Below are positions 24,771 through 36,640 of a DNA stretch of 64,000 nt, piece after piece. Origin of the DNA: Myotis daubentonii (Eukaryota > Chordata > Mammalia > Chiroptera > Vespertilionidae); contig NC_081842.1 of NCBI RefSeq assembly GCF_963259705.1, forward strand, positions 61,144,787 through 61,208,786. Direction: 5' to 3'. The translations under genes were made by a program, and so were the position numbers. Positions within the stretch are counted from its first letter, which is position 1, and the number at the start of each line of letters is the position of its first letter. The notes under the pieces are model-generated. The model was not told the origin of the DNA. It ran no database searches and was given only the letters and a program-made list of their open reading frames with translations.

Positions 24771-26879
24771 GTTCTGATTTTCTCCACACCCCAAACATCC
24801 TCTCATTCACTCCATTTGAGAGACCATTCATCTAAACTATTTGGTTAACAAATCTTGAGAAATCACAGCTTCACTAATCAAGAGATCACCTGATCCAGTT
24901 CTAGAATAGTTAAATGTGACATGTGGTAGGGAATTTTAACTACAGCAGTTTTTTTCTCTTCGTTTGTTTTGTATATCAGTCTGCAGGGCAATGGTTCTTT
25001 TATTAAAACTAATTTGAAAACTGATTTCAGTTCACCTCTCATACCTACTGAGAACTAATTGTTTATACCATGCTTATGTATATTCAGTAATTGGAAGCTC
25101 ATTACTGAAAGAAGGAGCACATTCCATCTATATATCAGTCTGTTAGGAAGTTTTTCCTTTTTTCACCCTAAAATTTGTTCCCGTATACTTTTATCTACTC
25201 AGTGATTCTACTTTGGGGTTACATAGAACCAACCCATTCATTAAAATAATCCTTCAAATTTTAGTAATGGATAACATGCCTCTCATACTAACGAGGTTTT
25301 TAAAACTAACCCTGTTCTAAAGTGTCAGGGTGTTAGGTTTTCTATACAGTTGTATATCACCTGCACATTTTCATAAACACATCAACTCCTTGTCTATATT
25401 CAAGCAATTAATAAAATCTATCAAACAGGACAAGGCAGGGCTTTCTAGAGGTGGTCTTTTTCCCTTTGTTGAAATTACTGATAAAATAAGTTAAATGGGA
25501 CCAGGCAAGGCTTACTAAAGATGATTCTTCTGGTGGTCTCCAGGTAATTGGTTAATCTTCTTGTTTGCTTAGCTACAGACCAACCTTACATATATATAAT
25601 AATGTTATTTAAAAACTTTGTAAAATGCTTTGCTGTTGTCAATAAAACATTCAGTTTTCTTCTGTCAAAAAGGTATAACTGTCAAAGATGAAAATAAAAC
25701 TTTTTTAAGACAGGGAAATTTCTAGTGCCTGAATGTGTATAAACTGCATTTCTGTAGTCCATGTTAAGAATTTGTTTCTTGGACTATAGGCTCTGTGTTT
25801 AATGACATTTACATGTGTAAATTGCCCTCACCTTCCTTGGGCTGCATTTTGTTTATTAGGATTTTTGTTATATCCTTTCCAGGTTGAAAACCCTTCTAAC
25901 AGAAAAGGGAATCATGATAGGAGTTGGACAAGGTCTGTCTTCTCTGTCTTTTTACCTGGTCAGGGTATTTAACTTTTCTTGATCTTGCTTTGAAAACCTT
26001 TTGCTGTTACTTATTTTAACCAAGCCTGGCCTGTTTTCACATTGTTATTTTTTATTCTTCCTTGCATATGTGTCCTTCTTCTCATATATTTTTTAATATG
26101 AGCTCATATGAGAAAACCCTTTAAGCTGGTTTATTTGGTTCTTTTCCCTCTACTTTGCGTTGATATTATTTGCAATTGATTGGTCAGAAATTATTTTTCT
26201 AATTTTCTCTTTCTTGTCAATTGTTAGCCTCTTTTGAAGACTCTAGCCACAAAATCATACTTGTTAGTTCTCTGAACTTTTTGAAATTAATTTTGCTAAA
26301 GTCATGGTTCAGATTTAGCCGGAGCCAGAGATCCCATTTCCTTAATTATTATAGTTACTTTTACCCCAGAATTTCTGTCACCTATATCATCAGCCAGTTC
26401 TTCCTAGTTGGACAGCATCTCACATTTTTTTTTGTTTCCACTGATATTGAGAGATGGAATGTTAAATTAAGTCAGTGTATTAAATTCTCATTTAAACAAA
26501 ATGACAATTACCATTTCTTCTCCCACTCCCCAAGTACTGTTTTTCTATGCCACTTTCACATGTGCACTGGGACAGCTGTATCCATATCCTGTCTAGTTGT
26601 AGACTCTGCAGTATGTGCCCTCAGGTGTTCCTCTTCCTAACCCTGTCCTTTCTGTTCTCTCTACCTTAACCTAAATGTATGTGAAATTTCATTAAAGTAT
26701 ACAGCTTAAAAAAAAACACACGGGTTTTTCTCTTATTAATTACATAATATATAGTTATTTTAGGGGTTGGGGAGTCTCCCATATTCTCACTTCCATAGGT
26801 AGTTAAAGGTAACATTATTTTATATATTAGTCTATATATGAATGGACAGAGAGACATGCTTTTATTAAATGGGCTTATG

Positions 26880-27130
26880 CTCTTACTGTATGGGAGTATA
26901 TGATTGCATTATATTCTAAACCTGTATCATAATTTATTTAACTAATTCCTTATTCTTGGACATTTGGGTTGTGTCCCAGTTTTTAGAAGTAGAATTGCTG
27001 AGTCAAAAGGTATGAAGAATCTGATACATATTGTCAAACTTCCTTCCAGAAAGCTTTTACCAGTTTACACTGTCCACTGACAGTGCACATTTTTTCCATT
27101 TCTCCATTACCTTAACATTAGCCAGCTCAG
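26880..27130 (-). mobile_element. L1-like fragment
   Basis: The sequence 'ggacatttgggttgtgtccc' and 'agaattgctgagtcaaaagg' resembles the antisense 3' region of old mammalian L1 elements. The boundaries are uncertain. Confidence 0.5.
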
Positions 27131-27423
27131 AGTTATGGTAGGGGGAATAGGGTACACATGTTTATTTTTAGGTGTTACCAACTTAGTAGCCAAAGAACAT
27201 GGTTGTCTTTCTTAGGTCCAGTATTTTACCCATTTCCTCCTATTGGCTCTGTGTTTGAAATAAGACCTATGTATATATGCCAGTTTGGCCAATTCACTGA
27301 CACCAATGAGGTTGTATCTATTCTGTGTCAAGGTTTCAAATTCACTTGGTAAGTTAATACACAGGGTGAGGCAAAAGTAGGTTTACAGTTCTGAGTATGT
27401 AAAACACAGAATTTATTCTTATA

Positions 27424-27719
27424 CTAGCGGCCTGCTGCACGGATTTGTGCACCAGTGGGGTCCCTTGGCCTGGCCTGCAGAGATCGGGCCAAAACCAGCT
27501 CTCCAACATCCCCCGAGGGGTCCCGGATTGTGAGAGGGTGGTTCTTGGGTGACACGCCGCGGAATCAAGCTCCCTCCTCTCTGGTTCCTGGTGCATCACC
27601 TGAGAACCACAGCTGCCAAGTCACCGCAGCTTGGCAGCTCCTGGGTTGAGTATCTGCCCCCTGGTGGTCATTGATGTCATAGCTACTGATCAGATGGTCG
27701 CTTAGGCTTTATTTATTAA
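27424..27719 (-). mobile_element. Helitron, reverse, array copy 1
   Basis: It begins with the reversed 3' end 'ctagcggcctgctgcac'. It contains one CTCF-like motif (27654-27667, reverse). Its 5' end is replaced by 'tttatttattaa', so it is truncated or altered. Confidence 0.8.
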
Positions 27720-28284
27720 CTAGAGGCCCAGCTGGTCACACCCCCTTCAGGGTGGGGGTCCCCACTGGGGTGCCTGGCCAGTCTGGGTAAGGGCCTGAGA
27801 GCTGTTTTCAGGCTGGAGGGGAACTTAAGCTCCCAGCCTCTCCTTTCTTTCTTTTTTTATTTATTTTTATTTTGGGATTTATTTATTTACCTTCTATAGC
27901 TGTCACTGGAGCTGAGAGCTGGCTCCAGCTCTGAGGGCTGAAAGCAGGTTCTGGGCCTGTTTGGCTTCTATAATTGAAACTCTATTGCCATCACTGCAGC
28001 TCTAAGCTCTGAGGCCGAAGCTGGCTGAAAGCAGGTCTCTGGAGCTTGTTTAGCTTCTATCATTGCAACATAGTTGCTTAGAGTGCAGCTCAGAGCCCAG
28101 CAGCGGCAGGCGGGGAACGTTGGCTTCCTCCGTCACTGGAGCAAGCAAGCCTCCTATTCGCTTCAGACGGTGGCTGCTGGCCGCCATCTTGGTTGGCAGT
28201 TAATTTGCATATCCTGCTGATTAGCCAATGGGAAGAGTGTTGGGGTTATGGTCAATTTGTATGTTTATCTTTTATTAGATAGGA
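27720..28284 (-). mobile_element. Helitron, reverse, array copy 2
   Basis: The reversed 3' end is 'ctagaggcccagctggt' and the reversed 5' end 'tcttttattagatagga'. It includes the 'gccgccatcttggttggcag' block found in the other 'tcctatcta' type copies. Confidence 0.9.
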
Positions 28285-28749
28285 CTAGAGGCCTGGTTCA
28301 CAAAAATTTGTGCAGTTGGGGGGGGGGCGCCCTCAGCCCAGCCTGTGCCCTCTTACAGTCTGGGACCCCTCAGAGGATGACCATCTGCTGGCTGAGGCCT
28401 GCTCCCTAGGGGATTGGGCCTAAGCTGGCAATCAGACATTCCTCTGGCAGCCCGGCAGACCTCGGGGGATGTCCACTTGCCAGCGGGGAGCAGACATAAG
28501 CTGCAGTCAGACATCCTTAGCGCTGCTAAGGAGGCAGGAGAGGCTCCCACCACCACCGCTGTACTGGTAGCCATCAGCCTGGCTTGTGGCTGAGCAGAGC
28601 TCCTCTATGTAGGAGCACACTGACCACCAGGGGGCAGCTCCTGCATGGAGCGTCTGCCCCCTGGTGGTCAGTGTGTGTCAAAGTGACCAGTCATTCCCAG
28701 TCTTTCTGCTGTTAGGGTCAGTTTGCATATTACCCTTTTACTATATAGA
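28285..28749 (-). mobile_element. Helitron, reverse, array copy 3
   Basis: It has the reversed end 'ctagaggcctggttcac' with hairpin and finishes 'cccttttactatataga'. It carries an inverted pair of CTCF-like motifs: ccaccagggggcag at 28624-28637 and its complement at 28654-28667. It is very similar to the Helitron at 54791-55262. Confidence 0.92.
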
Positions 28750-29585
28750 ATAGAGGCCTGATGCACGGGTGTGGGCCGGCTGGTTTGCCCTGAATGGTGT
28801 CCCGGATCAGGGTGGGGTCCTGCTTGGGTGCCTGACCAGCCTGGGTGAGGGGCTGATGGCTGTTTTCAGGCTGCCCACACCCGCTTCAGGGTGGGGGTCT
28901 CCAATGGGGTTCCTGGCCAGCCTGGATGAGGGGCTGATGGCTGTTTTCAGGCTGCCCGCACCCCCTTCAGGGTGGGGGTCCCCACTGGGGTGCCTGGCCA
29001 GCCTGGATGAGGGGCTGATCGCAGTTTTCAGGCTGCCCACACCCGCTTCAGGGTGGGGGTCTCCAATGGGGTTCCTGGCCAGCCTGGATGAGGGGCTGAT
29101 GGCTGTTTTCAGGCTGCCCGCACCCCCTTCAGGGTGGGGGTCCCCACTGGGGTGCCTGGCCAGCCTGGATGAGGGGCTGAGGGCTGTTTTCAGGCAGGCC
29201 AAGCCTGCAACTGAAGCTCCCAGTCTCTCCTTTCCCCCCCTTTTTTTTTTCTGGGATTTATTTACCTTCTGTAATTGAAACTTTGTTGCAGCTCCAGCTC
29301 AGATGCCAGCTGTCTGAAAGCAGGTCTCTGGGGTTTGTTTTGCTTCTATAATTGAAACATAGTTGCATTTTGGAGCTGTTGCTTTCAAGCTCATAGCCCG
29401 GCGCAGCAGGCAGGGAACCTTGGCTTCCTCCATCGCTGGGGCAACCAAGCCTCATGTTCGCTTCAGCTGCGTGGCTGCCGGCCACCATCTTGATTGGCAG
29501 TTAATTTGCATATCACCCTGATTAGCCAATGGGAAGCATAGCGGCGGTATGGTTAATTACCATGTTTGTCTATTATTAGATAGGA
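28750..29585 (-). mobile_element. Helitron, reverse, array copy 4
   Basis: It runs from 'tagaggcctgatgcacgg' (reversed 3' end without the first C of CTAG) to 'tattattagatagga'. It contains a tandem repeat of 81-bp units (about 28790-29196). The long open frames in it are read-through of the repeat and not genes. Confidence 0.9.
28790..29196. repeat. 81-bp tandem repeat with 162-bp higher-order period
   Basis: About five units alternate between two versions ('gctgcccacacccgcttcag' and 'gctgcccgcacccccttcag'). Successive A-B pairs are almost identical, so pairs of units were copied together. It lies within a Helitron. Confidence 0.9.
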
Positions 29586-31216
29586 TATTATTGTACTATT
29601 TTCCATACAAACAACTGTAAACCTACTTTTGCCCCCACAGTGTATAGATACTTAAAAGTCAAGCCAGTTTAGTCATTATTTCACCATGTTTTTATGCAAA
29701 ACCAAAATATGTTCTGTCCTATTAAGTCAAATTTTTTTACCTGCTTTTCCCCTACCTGCAAACACAATGTAAAATCTTTTTGAGTTGGTGAGTGTCCTAT
29801 CAAGACCTTTCAGGTGTTCAAGTGCTCTTTGGTTCCTTGCCTGAAATCACCTACTTAACTTCATGTGCCTTTCCTTGTTCTTTATTCCTAAATTGTGGGG
29901 GGTTTTTAACTTAAAATATGAAAATGTTTCCTGTGTTTTCATGGCCTTCAGTTCCCTATTTTGAACAACCAAGCCTCTTAGTTAAAATGTGCTCTGCCCC
30001 TGAGCTCAGAGCAACTAAGACCTCTCCGCTGCTAGCAAATCAAATAAAAGCAGTCTTGTGGACAAGCCCTCCAGGTTTGCTGGTGTATGGCTGGCTCACT
30101 AGTGTCTGAATTTCAGTTCTATTTTTGAAATGACTAAAGCACCTTGGTGTCTTATGCCATACCTTTTCCTTGGAATGATAGGAAAAGAGAAGTGATGATG
30201 CTTTGCTGAAGAGGCTCCCCCTCTGCTCCCCAATTGTTACCCAGGCAGAATTGTCAAAATCACAGTAAACATTATGAGTTCATCTTACAGGTGATACTTT
30301 GATTTCATTAGTGTACATTATGATATAAATGTAACACTAGGGTATACCTTTTATTATCTGTAATGATTTTGTTGCTGGGCAAGATGATGAACACTTACTT
30401 GTATCAACTAGAAGGCTTTAACTTTTATAGACCCATAGCTCTGGAACACTAGTGCATAGTGGCACAGCTTTTGGAACCCAGTTTCTATGTTTATTTTCTG
30501 TCCTTTCCTCCCAACCTGTTTCCTTGTTTCCTATTCTTCTTATTTAAACCCTTTAACTACAATTTATAAGTGTGGCCTTTCATTTACTCTTTCCTCCTGA
30601 TTTGCACATTTGGAGGGACAGGACTTGCTGATGTGTTGGGGAAGGGGGACATGAAGAATCTAAGTAAGAACTTTTGGAGTATAACCTGGTCAACTGGGTG
30701 GGCCAGTTTCCTAAATATTGAGACAGCTGCCCATCAGATCCAGGGCTCAGTTATCCAGGGACTCTTACAGATCTCTGAGAATCTGGGGGGAAACTGGGTC
30801 CTTTCCTAGAAAATTGTTTATGTATCATATATGGAATTTTGCATGTAAAAATTTACTCTAGAACAAAATCACATCCTCATGGACTCTGTTGGGAACCTGA
30901 AACCTTAGGGCTTCACCCTTGGTTTTACTGTGGGTTGCCCAACTTGTCATTTTTACCTCAGAATTTACACAGAATAAAATCGGTTTTAGTAAATACATGC
31001 ACAAATTCCCCTTGTCACATCCAGTATAAAAGCCATGGAGCCATCAGCTTCTCTTAGGGTTAGGGAAAAAACAGTTGATCGTATGATGCAGTCTTTCTGT
31101 GTTACATAGTTTATTAGGAGCATTCCTGATTTCGTAGAGGGACTTGGTCAGTGGTGCTCTCATGGACTTGTGAGCATAAACCCTAAATGGCATTTAAGTT
31201 TTTTGACATATATGTA

Positions 31217-32143
31217 CTAGAGGCCCGGTGCACAAAAATTTGTGCACTCAGGGGGGTGGGGGGGAATCCCTCAGCCCGGCCTGTGCCCTCTCGCAGCCTG
31301 GGAACCCTCAGGAGATAACGACCTGCTGGCTTAGGCCTGCTCCCGGGTGGCAGAGGGCAGGCCCAATCCCTAGGTGCAGCCCCTGGTCGGGCTCAGAGCA
31401 GGGCCGATTGGGGAGTTGGGGCGCCGCCCCGTCATGCACAGAGCAGGGCGGATTGGGAGGTTGCGATGCCACCCTCAGTCACGCTCAGGGTAGGGCCGAT
31501 TGGGGGGTTGGGGCACCGCCCCATCAAACTCAAGGCAGGGTCGATGGGGAGGTTGCGGCGCCACCCCCTGTCACACACAGAGCAGGGGCCAATCAGGGGG
31601 TTGGGGCGCTGCCCCCTGTCACGCACAGAGCAGGGCCGATCAGGGGGGTTGGGGAGCTCCCCCCTGTCATGCACAGAGCAGGTTCGATCAGGGGGTTGGA
31701 GAGCTCCCCCCTGTCACGCACAGAGTAGGGCCAATAGGGGAGTTGGGGCACCGCCCCCTGTCACACACAGAGCAGGGCGGATCAGGGGGTTGGGGCGCCG
31801 CCACTGTCACACTCAGGGCAGGGCCGATGGGGAGGTTATGACTCTACCCAGTCACACACAGAGCAGGGCCCGTGGGGTGGGGGGTTGGGGCGCCGCACCC
31901 TGTCACACACAGAGCTGCAGGGTGATCAGGGGGTTGGGGAGCTCCCCCCTATCAGGCACAGAGCAGGGCCGATCAGGGGGTTGGGGCGCTTTCCCCTGTC
32001 AGGAACAGAGCACGGCCGATAGGGAGGTTGTGGCCCCGCCCCCTGTCACACACAGAGCTGCAGGGCGATCAGGGGGTTTGGGCGCTGCCCCCTGTCACGC
32101 TGATCCCAGTGCTGGGAGGCATATTACCCTTTTACTATATAGA
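31217..32143 (-). mobile_element. Helitron, reverse, array unit A with minisatellite
   Basis: The reversed 3' end 'ctagaggcccggtgcac' has its hairpin, and the reversed 5' end is 'cccttttactatataga'. Most of the element (about 31390-32110) is a GC-rich minisatellite with a unit of about 47 bp containing 'cacagagcagggccgatcag'. Open frames of up to 288 codons cross it because the unit lacks stops; they are not genes. Confidence 0.93.
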
Positions 32144-32786
32144 ATAGAGGCCTGGTGCATGGGTGGGGGCTGGCTGGTTTGCCCTGAAGGGTGTCCCAGA
32201 TCAGGGTGGGGGTCCCCACTGGTGTGCCTGGCCAGGCTGGATGAGGGGATGATGACTGTTTGCAGCTGGCCACACCCCCTTCAGGGTGGGGGTCCCCACT
32301 GGGGTGCCTGGCCTGTCTGGGTGAGGGGCTGAGGGCTGTTTTCAGGCTGGGACTGAAGCTCCCAACTGCTCCTTTTATTCTTTTTTTTTTTATTATTCTG
32401 GCCAGCTTTAGCTCTGAGGCTTGGCTCCAGCTCTGAGGCCTCAGCTGCTGAAAGTAGGTATCTGGTTTGTTTAGGTTCTATAATCGAAACTCTATATCAA
32501 CTCCAGCTCTGAGATCCCAGCCGGCTGAAAGCTGGTTTCTGGGGTTTTGTTTAGCTTCTATATTTGTTACAATGTTTCTTAAACTGCAAGCTCAGAGGCC
32601 GGCAAAGCAGGCGGGGAACGTTGCAGTCCTCCATCACTGAAGCAAGCAACCCTCATGTTCAGTTTAAGCTGCCTGGCTGCCGGCCGCCATCTTGGCTGGC
32701 AGTTAATTTGCATATCGCCCTGATTAGCAAATGGGAAGGGTAGCGGTCTTATGCCAATTACCATGTTTCTCTTTTATTAGATAGGA
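32144..32786 (-). mobile_element. Helitron, reverse, array unit B
   Basis: It runs from 'tagaggcctggtgcatgg' to 'ttttattagatagga'. Like the other 'tcctatcta' type copies it holds the 'ggctggcagttaatttgcat' block and one partial 'ggtgcctggccag' unit. Confidence 0.92.
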
Positions 32787-33701
32787 CTAGAGGCCCGGTG
32801 CACAAAAATTTGTGCACTCGGGGGGGAGTGGGGTCCCTCAGCCCGGCCTGTGCCCTCTCGCAGTCTGGGACCCCTCCCTCGGGAGATAACACCCTGCTGG
32901 CTTAGGCCTGCTCCCGGGTGGCAGAGGGCAGGCCCAATCCCTAGGTGCAGCCCCTGGTTGGGCTCAGAGCAGGGCCAATTGGGGAGTTGGGGCGCCGCCC
33001 CCTGTTATGCACAGAGCAGGGCGGATTGGGAGGTTGCAATGCTTACCCTCAGTCACGCTCATGGTAGGGCCGATTGGGGGGTTGGGGCACCGCCCCCTGT
33101 CACACTCAAGGCAGGGTCGATGGGGAGGTTGCGGCGCCATCCCCTGTCACGCACAGAGCAGGGCCAGTCAGGGTGTTGGGGCTCCGTACCCTATCACGCA
33201 CAGAGCAGGGCCCATCAGGGGGTTGGGGAGCTCCCCCCTGTCACTCACAGAGCAGGGCAGATCAGGGGGTTGGGGCACCGCCACTCTCACACTCAGGGCA
33301 GGGCCAATGAGAGGTTATGGGCTCTACCCTGTCACACACAGAGCAGGCCTGTGAAGGGGGGGCAGAGGGGGCGCCGCACCCTGTCACACACAGAGCAGGG
33401 GCGATCAGGGGGTTGAGGCGCCGCACCCTGTCACAGACAGGGCCGCAGGGCAATCAGGGTGTTGGGGAGCTCCCCCCTATCAGGCACAGAGCAGGGCTTA
33501 TCAGGGGGTTGGGGCGCCTTCCCCTTTCACAGAGCAGGCGGATAGGGATGTTGTGGCCCTGCCCCCTGTCACACACAGAGCCGCAGGGGTGATCATGGGG
33601 TTTGGGCGCTGCCCCTTGTCACGCTGATCCCGGTGCTGGGAGGCCTCGTGGCTCGGCTGATCCCGGTGCTGGGAGGCATATTACCCTTTTACTATATAGG
33701 A
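32787..33701 (-). mobile_element. Helitron, reverse, array unit C (copy of A)
   Basis: It has the same ends and same 47-bp minisatellite as unit A (here about 32950-33625). A short duplication of 'ctgatcccggtgctgggagg' occurs near 33624-33680. Confidence 0.93.
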
Positions 33702-34339
33702 TAGAGGCCTGGTGCACGGGTGGGGGCCGGCTGGTTTGCCCTGAAAGGTGTCCTGGATCAGGGTGGGGGTCCCACTTGGGTGCCTGGCCAGCCTGGGTGA
33801 GGGTCTGATGGCTGTTTGCAGCTGGCCACACCCCCTTCAGGGTGGGGGTCCCCACTGGGGTGCCTGGCCAGTCTGGGTGAGGGGCTGTGGGCTGTTTTCA
33901 GGCTGGCGGGTGACTGAAGCTCCCAACCACTCCTTCTTTTCTTTTTCTTTTTATTCTGGGCCAGCTTTAGCTCTGGCTCCAACTCTGAGGCCTCTGCTGT
34001 TGAAAGCAGGTATCTGGTTTGTTTGGGTTCTATAATCAAAACACTGTATTAACTCCAGCTCTGAGATCCCGGCTGGCTGGCTGAAAGCAGTTTTCTGGGG
34101 TTTTGTTTAGCTTCTATATTTGTAACAATGTTTCAAACTGCAAGCTCAGAGGCCGGCAAGGCAGGCGGGTACGTTGGTTTCCTCTGTCACTGAAGCAAGC
34201 AAGCCTCATGTTAGCTTCAAGCTGCCTGGCTGCCGGCCGCCATCTTGGCTGGCAGTTAATTTGCATATTGCCCTGATTAGCCAATGAAAAGGGTAGCGGA
34301 CGTACGGCTAATTACCATGTTTCTCTTTATTAGATAGGA
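33702..34339 (-). mobile_element. Helitron, reverse, array unit D (copy of B)
   Basis: It is closely similar to unit B along its length and ends 'tttattagatagga'. Together A+B and C+D are two copies of a dimer of about 1.56 kb. Confidence 0.93.
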
Positions 34340-35065
34340 TGTGTTGGTTATCTGTTGCTACATATCAAGATACTCTAGTAAAATTTAGCAGCTAAAACAA
34401 GAGTAACCATTACCCCACATATTTTCTGTGGGTCAGGAATTCAGAAGCAGCTTAGCTGGATGGTTCTAGCTCCGGGTCTCTAGAGGTTGTAGTCAAAAAA
34501 TATCAGCAGGCCTGCAAAGATCTGAAGACTTGCCTGGGGCTAGAACAGTGATGGCGAACTTATGACACGCGAACTCATTTTTTTGGTTGATTTCCTTTGT
34601 TAAATGGCATTTAAATATATAAAAATAAATATAAAAAATGTAAATCTTTGTTTTACTATCGTTGAAATATCAAAAAATTTCTATATGTGACATGGCAGCA
34701 GAGTTAAGTTCGGATTTTTCAAAATGCTGACACTCCGAGCTCAAAAGGTTCGCCATCACTGGGCTAGAAGATATCCTTGCAGGATGGCTCATTCATGTGG
34801 TTGGTGAGTCCCTGCTGGCTGTATGCAGGAGGCCTCAGTCCCTCCCCAGGTGTACCTGCCCATAGTGCTCCTTGAGTGTCTCACATGACTGCAGCTAGCT
34901 TCTCTTAGACCAAGTGATCCAAGGAGGAGGACAGGGTGGAAGCCACACATCATTATTTCTGAAATGATTGACAAGCCAATACTATTCACTGGGGAAGGAG
35001 ACTACATTAGGGCATAGACACCAAAAGTCATTACTTATTAGGGCTATCTTGGAAGCTGGCTACCA
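34340..35065. repeat. Ancient interspersed repeat, split by hAT insertion
   Basis: The sequence 'gttatctgttgctacatatc', 'gtgggtcaggaattcagaag' and 'ttggaagctggctaccacaa' is the pattern of a common old mammalian interspersed repeat. I do not name the family. A hAT element (34546-34761) sits inside it. Confidence 0.55.
34546..34761 (+). mobile_element. Non-autonomous hAT transposon
   Basis: The terminal repeats are cagtgatggcgaactt and the complement of 'ggttcgccatcactg'. The 8-bp duplication 'ggctagaa' (34538-34545 and 34762-34769) is perfect. There is no ORF. Confidence 0.95.
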
Positions 35066-35138
35066 CAATGTGTAAGAATGATGTTATACTTTCCTTCCCA
35101 AAGCTAAATATTCTCTCTGTTCCCCCTCAAGGCCATCC

Positions 35139-35191
35139 TTGGTTGGTTGGTTGGTTGGTTGGTTGGTTGGTTGGTTGGTTGGTTGGTTGGT
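35139..35191. repeat. (TTGG)n microsatellite
   Basis: About 13 tandem TTGG units in the last GSK3B intron. The open frame reading LVGWLVGW... here is an artefact. Confidence 0.95.
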
Positions 35192-35469
35192 TTGTACTGC
35201 AGCAGCATCAGAAGGGTGGTAATGGGCATTGGTTTCTAGGAAGCAAGGAAGTCAGTGAACTGTCAGTTCTTTCCAAAACACTTGTATCTCTGTATACCCC
35301 ATACAGACTTTGAAAATTAGAAAATAAAATAACTATACCTTTAATTCTTAACATCAATTCACTGATCTGTTTTAGTGTAGTAACCCTTTTAGATAATAAC
35401 AGTAGGCTTCTAGAAATCACAGAGGATCATGTAAGGGCTAGGTCTGAATGAAATTAAGTTCTTTTCTCC

Positions 35470-35985
35470 CTTTGCTAGGAAGTCTTTTCTGCTGCTCCCT
35501 ACTACCCATGAAAGTCGTCATCCTCTTACACTGTGCTCAGCTCTCCCACTTGTTAGTCCTCCAATGTTAGGCATATAACTTAATCTCTTTGTGCTTCCAT
35601 TTGCCATTGCAAAATGGGGGCAATAATTTTTACCTATTTCTTGGAATTGTTGTGTGGGCTAAATGACATGCCTGCAATGTGTACTTATTACGATGTTTGG
35701 CACATTGGTAAGCACTCAGATATTAACTGCTGCCACTTATTTATTATGATGGTGATGGTGGATGTTGAAGTCACACTAAACCATTTTTAGATGCCTGTTC
35801 TAACCTGTCCATTTATTAAACAATTACTAGGTGCTATGCCAGCTGCAATGCTAAGCACTTCGTAAACCATATTTTGTAAATAGGTAGTATTATCGCCATT
35901 TGACAAGTGAGGAAATTGAGAGATAGAGAAGTTTAAGTAACTTGTTCCAAAATTACACAGCTATTAAGTTGTACAACTAGATCTC
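35470..35985. mobile_element. Two MIR-like fragments, opposite orientations
   Basis: 35470-35735 contains 'ttgcaaaatgggggcaataa' in sense. 35810-35985 contains 'ttgacaagtgaggaaattga' and 'acacagctattaagt', the complement of the same MIR region. Both are old and diverged. Confidence 0.55.
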
Positions 35986-36440
35986 ATACTCAATAAATGT
36001 TTGTGGAATTGGACCAGGTTTAAGAGATTGTCAGTGTGAATATCAGAAGAGCATTTCTTAAGACTAAAAACTAGAAACTGTACACTCAGTGTTTGGTGAT
36101 TCATAGTTGGATTGGATGCTTTGGGATGAAAAGATCTTAGCCGACCCTGTAAACCCTAATGCTGAGTGGCGTCACTTTACCAGTGCGAATATGAAGGGAA
36201 GGGAATGCAGGAGAGCAAATGCTGCTTTTAAAGAGTTACTGTTTAAATGCTTCAGAGAAAAGTTACAGAAATCACCATACATATTCAAATCAAGTGACAG
36301 TTTTATCAGAATTTTAAATTAATGAGCATTATTAATTGACAGTGGGAACAAAATAAGTATGTAGCAAGAAGAATTTACGAATTGTAATTTTGTTCAGTCA
36401 GAAAGCCAAGTGGTCCATTGGAGCTATCTTTGAGTTTGTA

Positions 36441-36640
36441 NNNNNNNNNNNNNNNNNNNNNNNNNNNNNNNNNNNNNNNNNNNNNNNNNNNNNNNNNNNN
36501 NNNNNNNNNNNNNNNNNNNNNNNNNNNNNNNNNNNNNNNNNNNNNNNNNNNNNNNNNNNNNNNNNNNNNNNNNNNNNNNNNNNNNNNNNNNNNNNNNNNN
36601 NNNNNNNNNNNNNNNNNNNNNNNNNNNNNNNNNNNNNNNN
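36441..36640. other. Assembly gap (200 N)
   Basis: There are 200 N bases, a round number that suggests a placeholder of unknown true size. The gap cuts into an antisense Ves SINE that resumes at 36641. Translations across it are meaningless. Confidence 0.99.

Larger units (their letters stand above)
27360..29642. mobile_element. Mariner-like MITE split by a Helitron array
   Basis: The ends are CACAGGGTGAGGCAAAAGTA and the complement of CACTGTGGGGGCAAAAGTAG; both continue as GGTTTACAGTT. A TA lies on each side (27358-27359, 29643-29644). Without the inserted array (27424-29585) the element would be about 120 bp, so it is a miniature element. A second copy with a similar insertion is at about 54748-56255. 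Confidence 0.85.

Noticed and set aside
28769..29278. Open frames of 169 (+) and 131 (-) codons with repeated peptide
   Set aside because: They are translations of the 81-bp tandem repeat in a Helitron, without gene context.
29650..31070. Possible LTR of an old endogenous retrovirus ('aaataaaagcagtcttgtgg', 'agtataaaagccatgg')
   Set aside because: A few LTR-like strings are present, but I found no paired ends, primer-binding site or gag/pol-like frame, so it is not listed as a feature.
31466..32332. Open frame of 288 codons (+)
   Set aside because: It reads through a 47-bp minisatellite inside a Helitron. The periodic peptide follows the repeat, and other frames are open as well.
31400..33620. 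CRISPR-like regular repeats
   Set aside because: The repeats are contiguous without unique spacers, in a mammalian Helitron.
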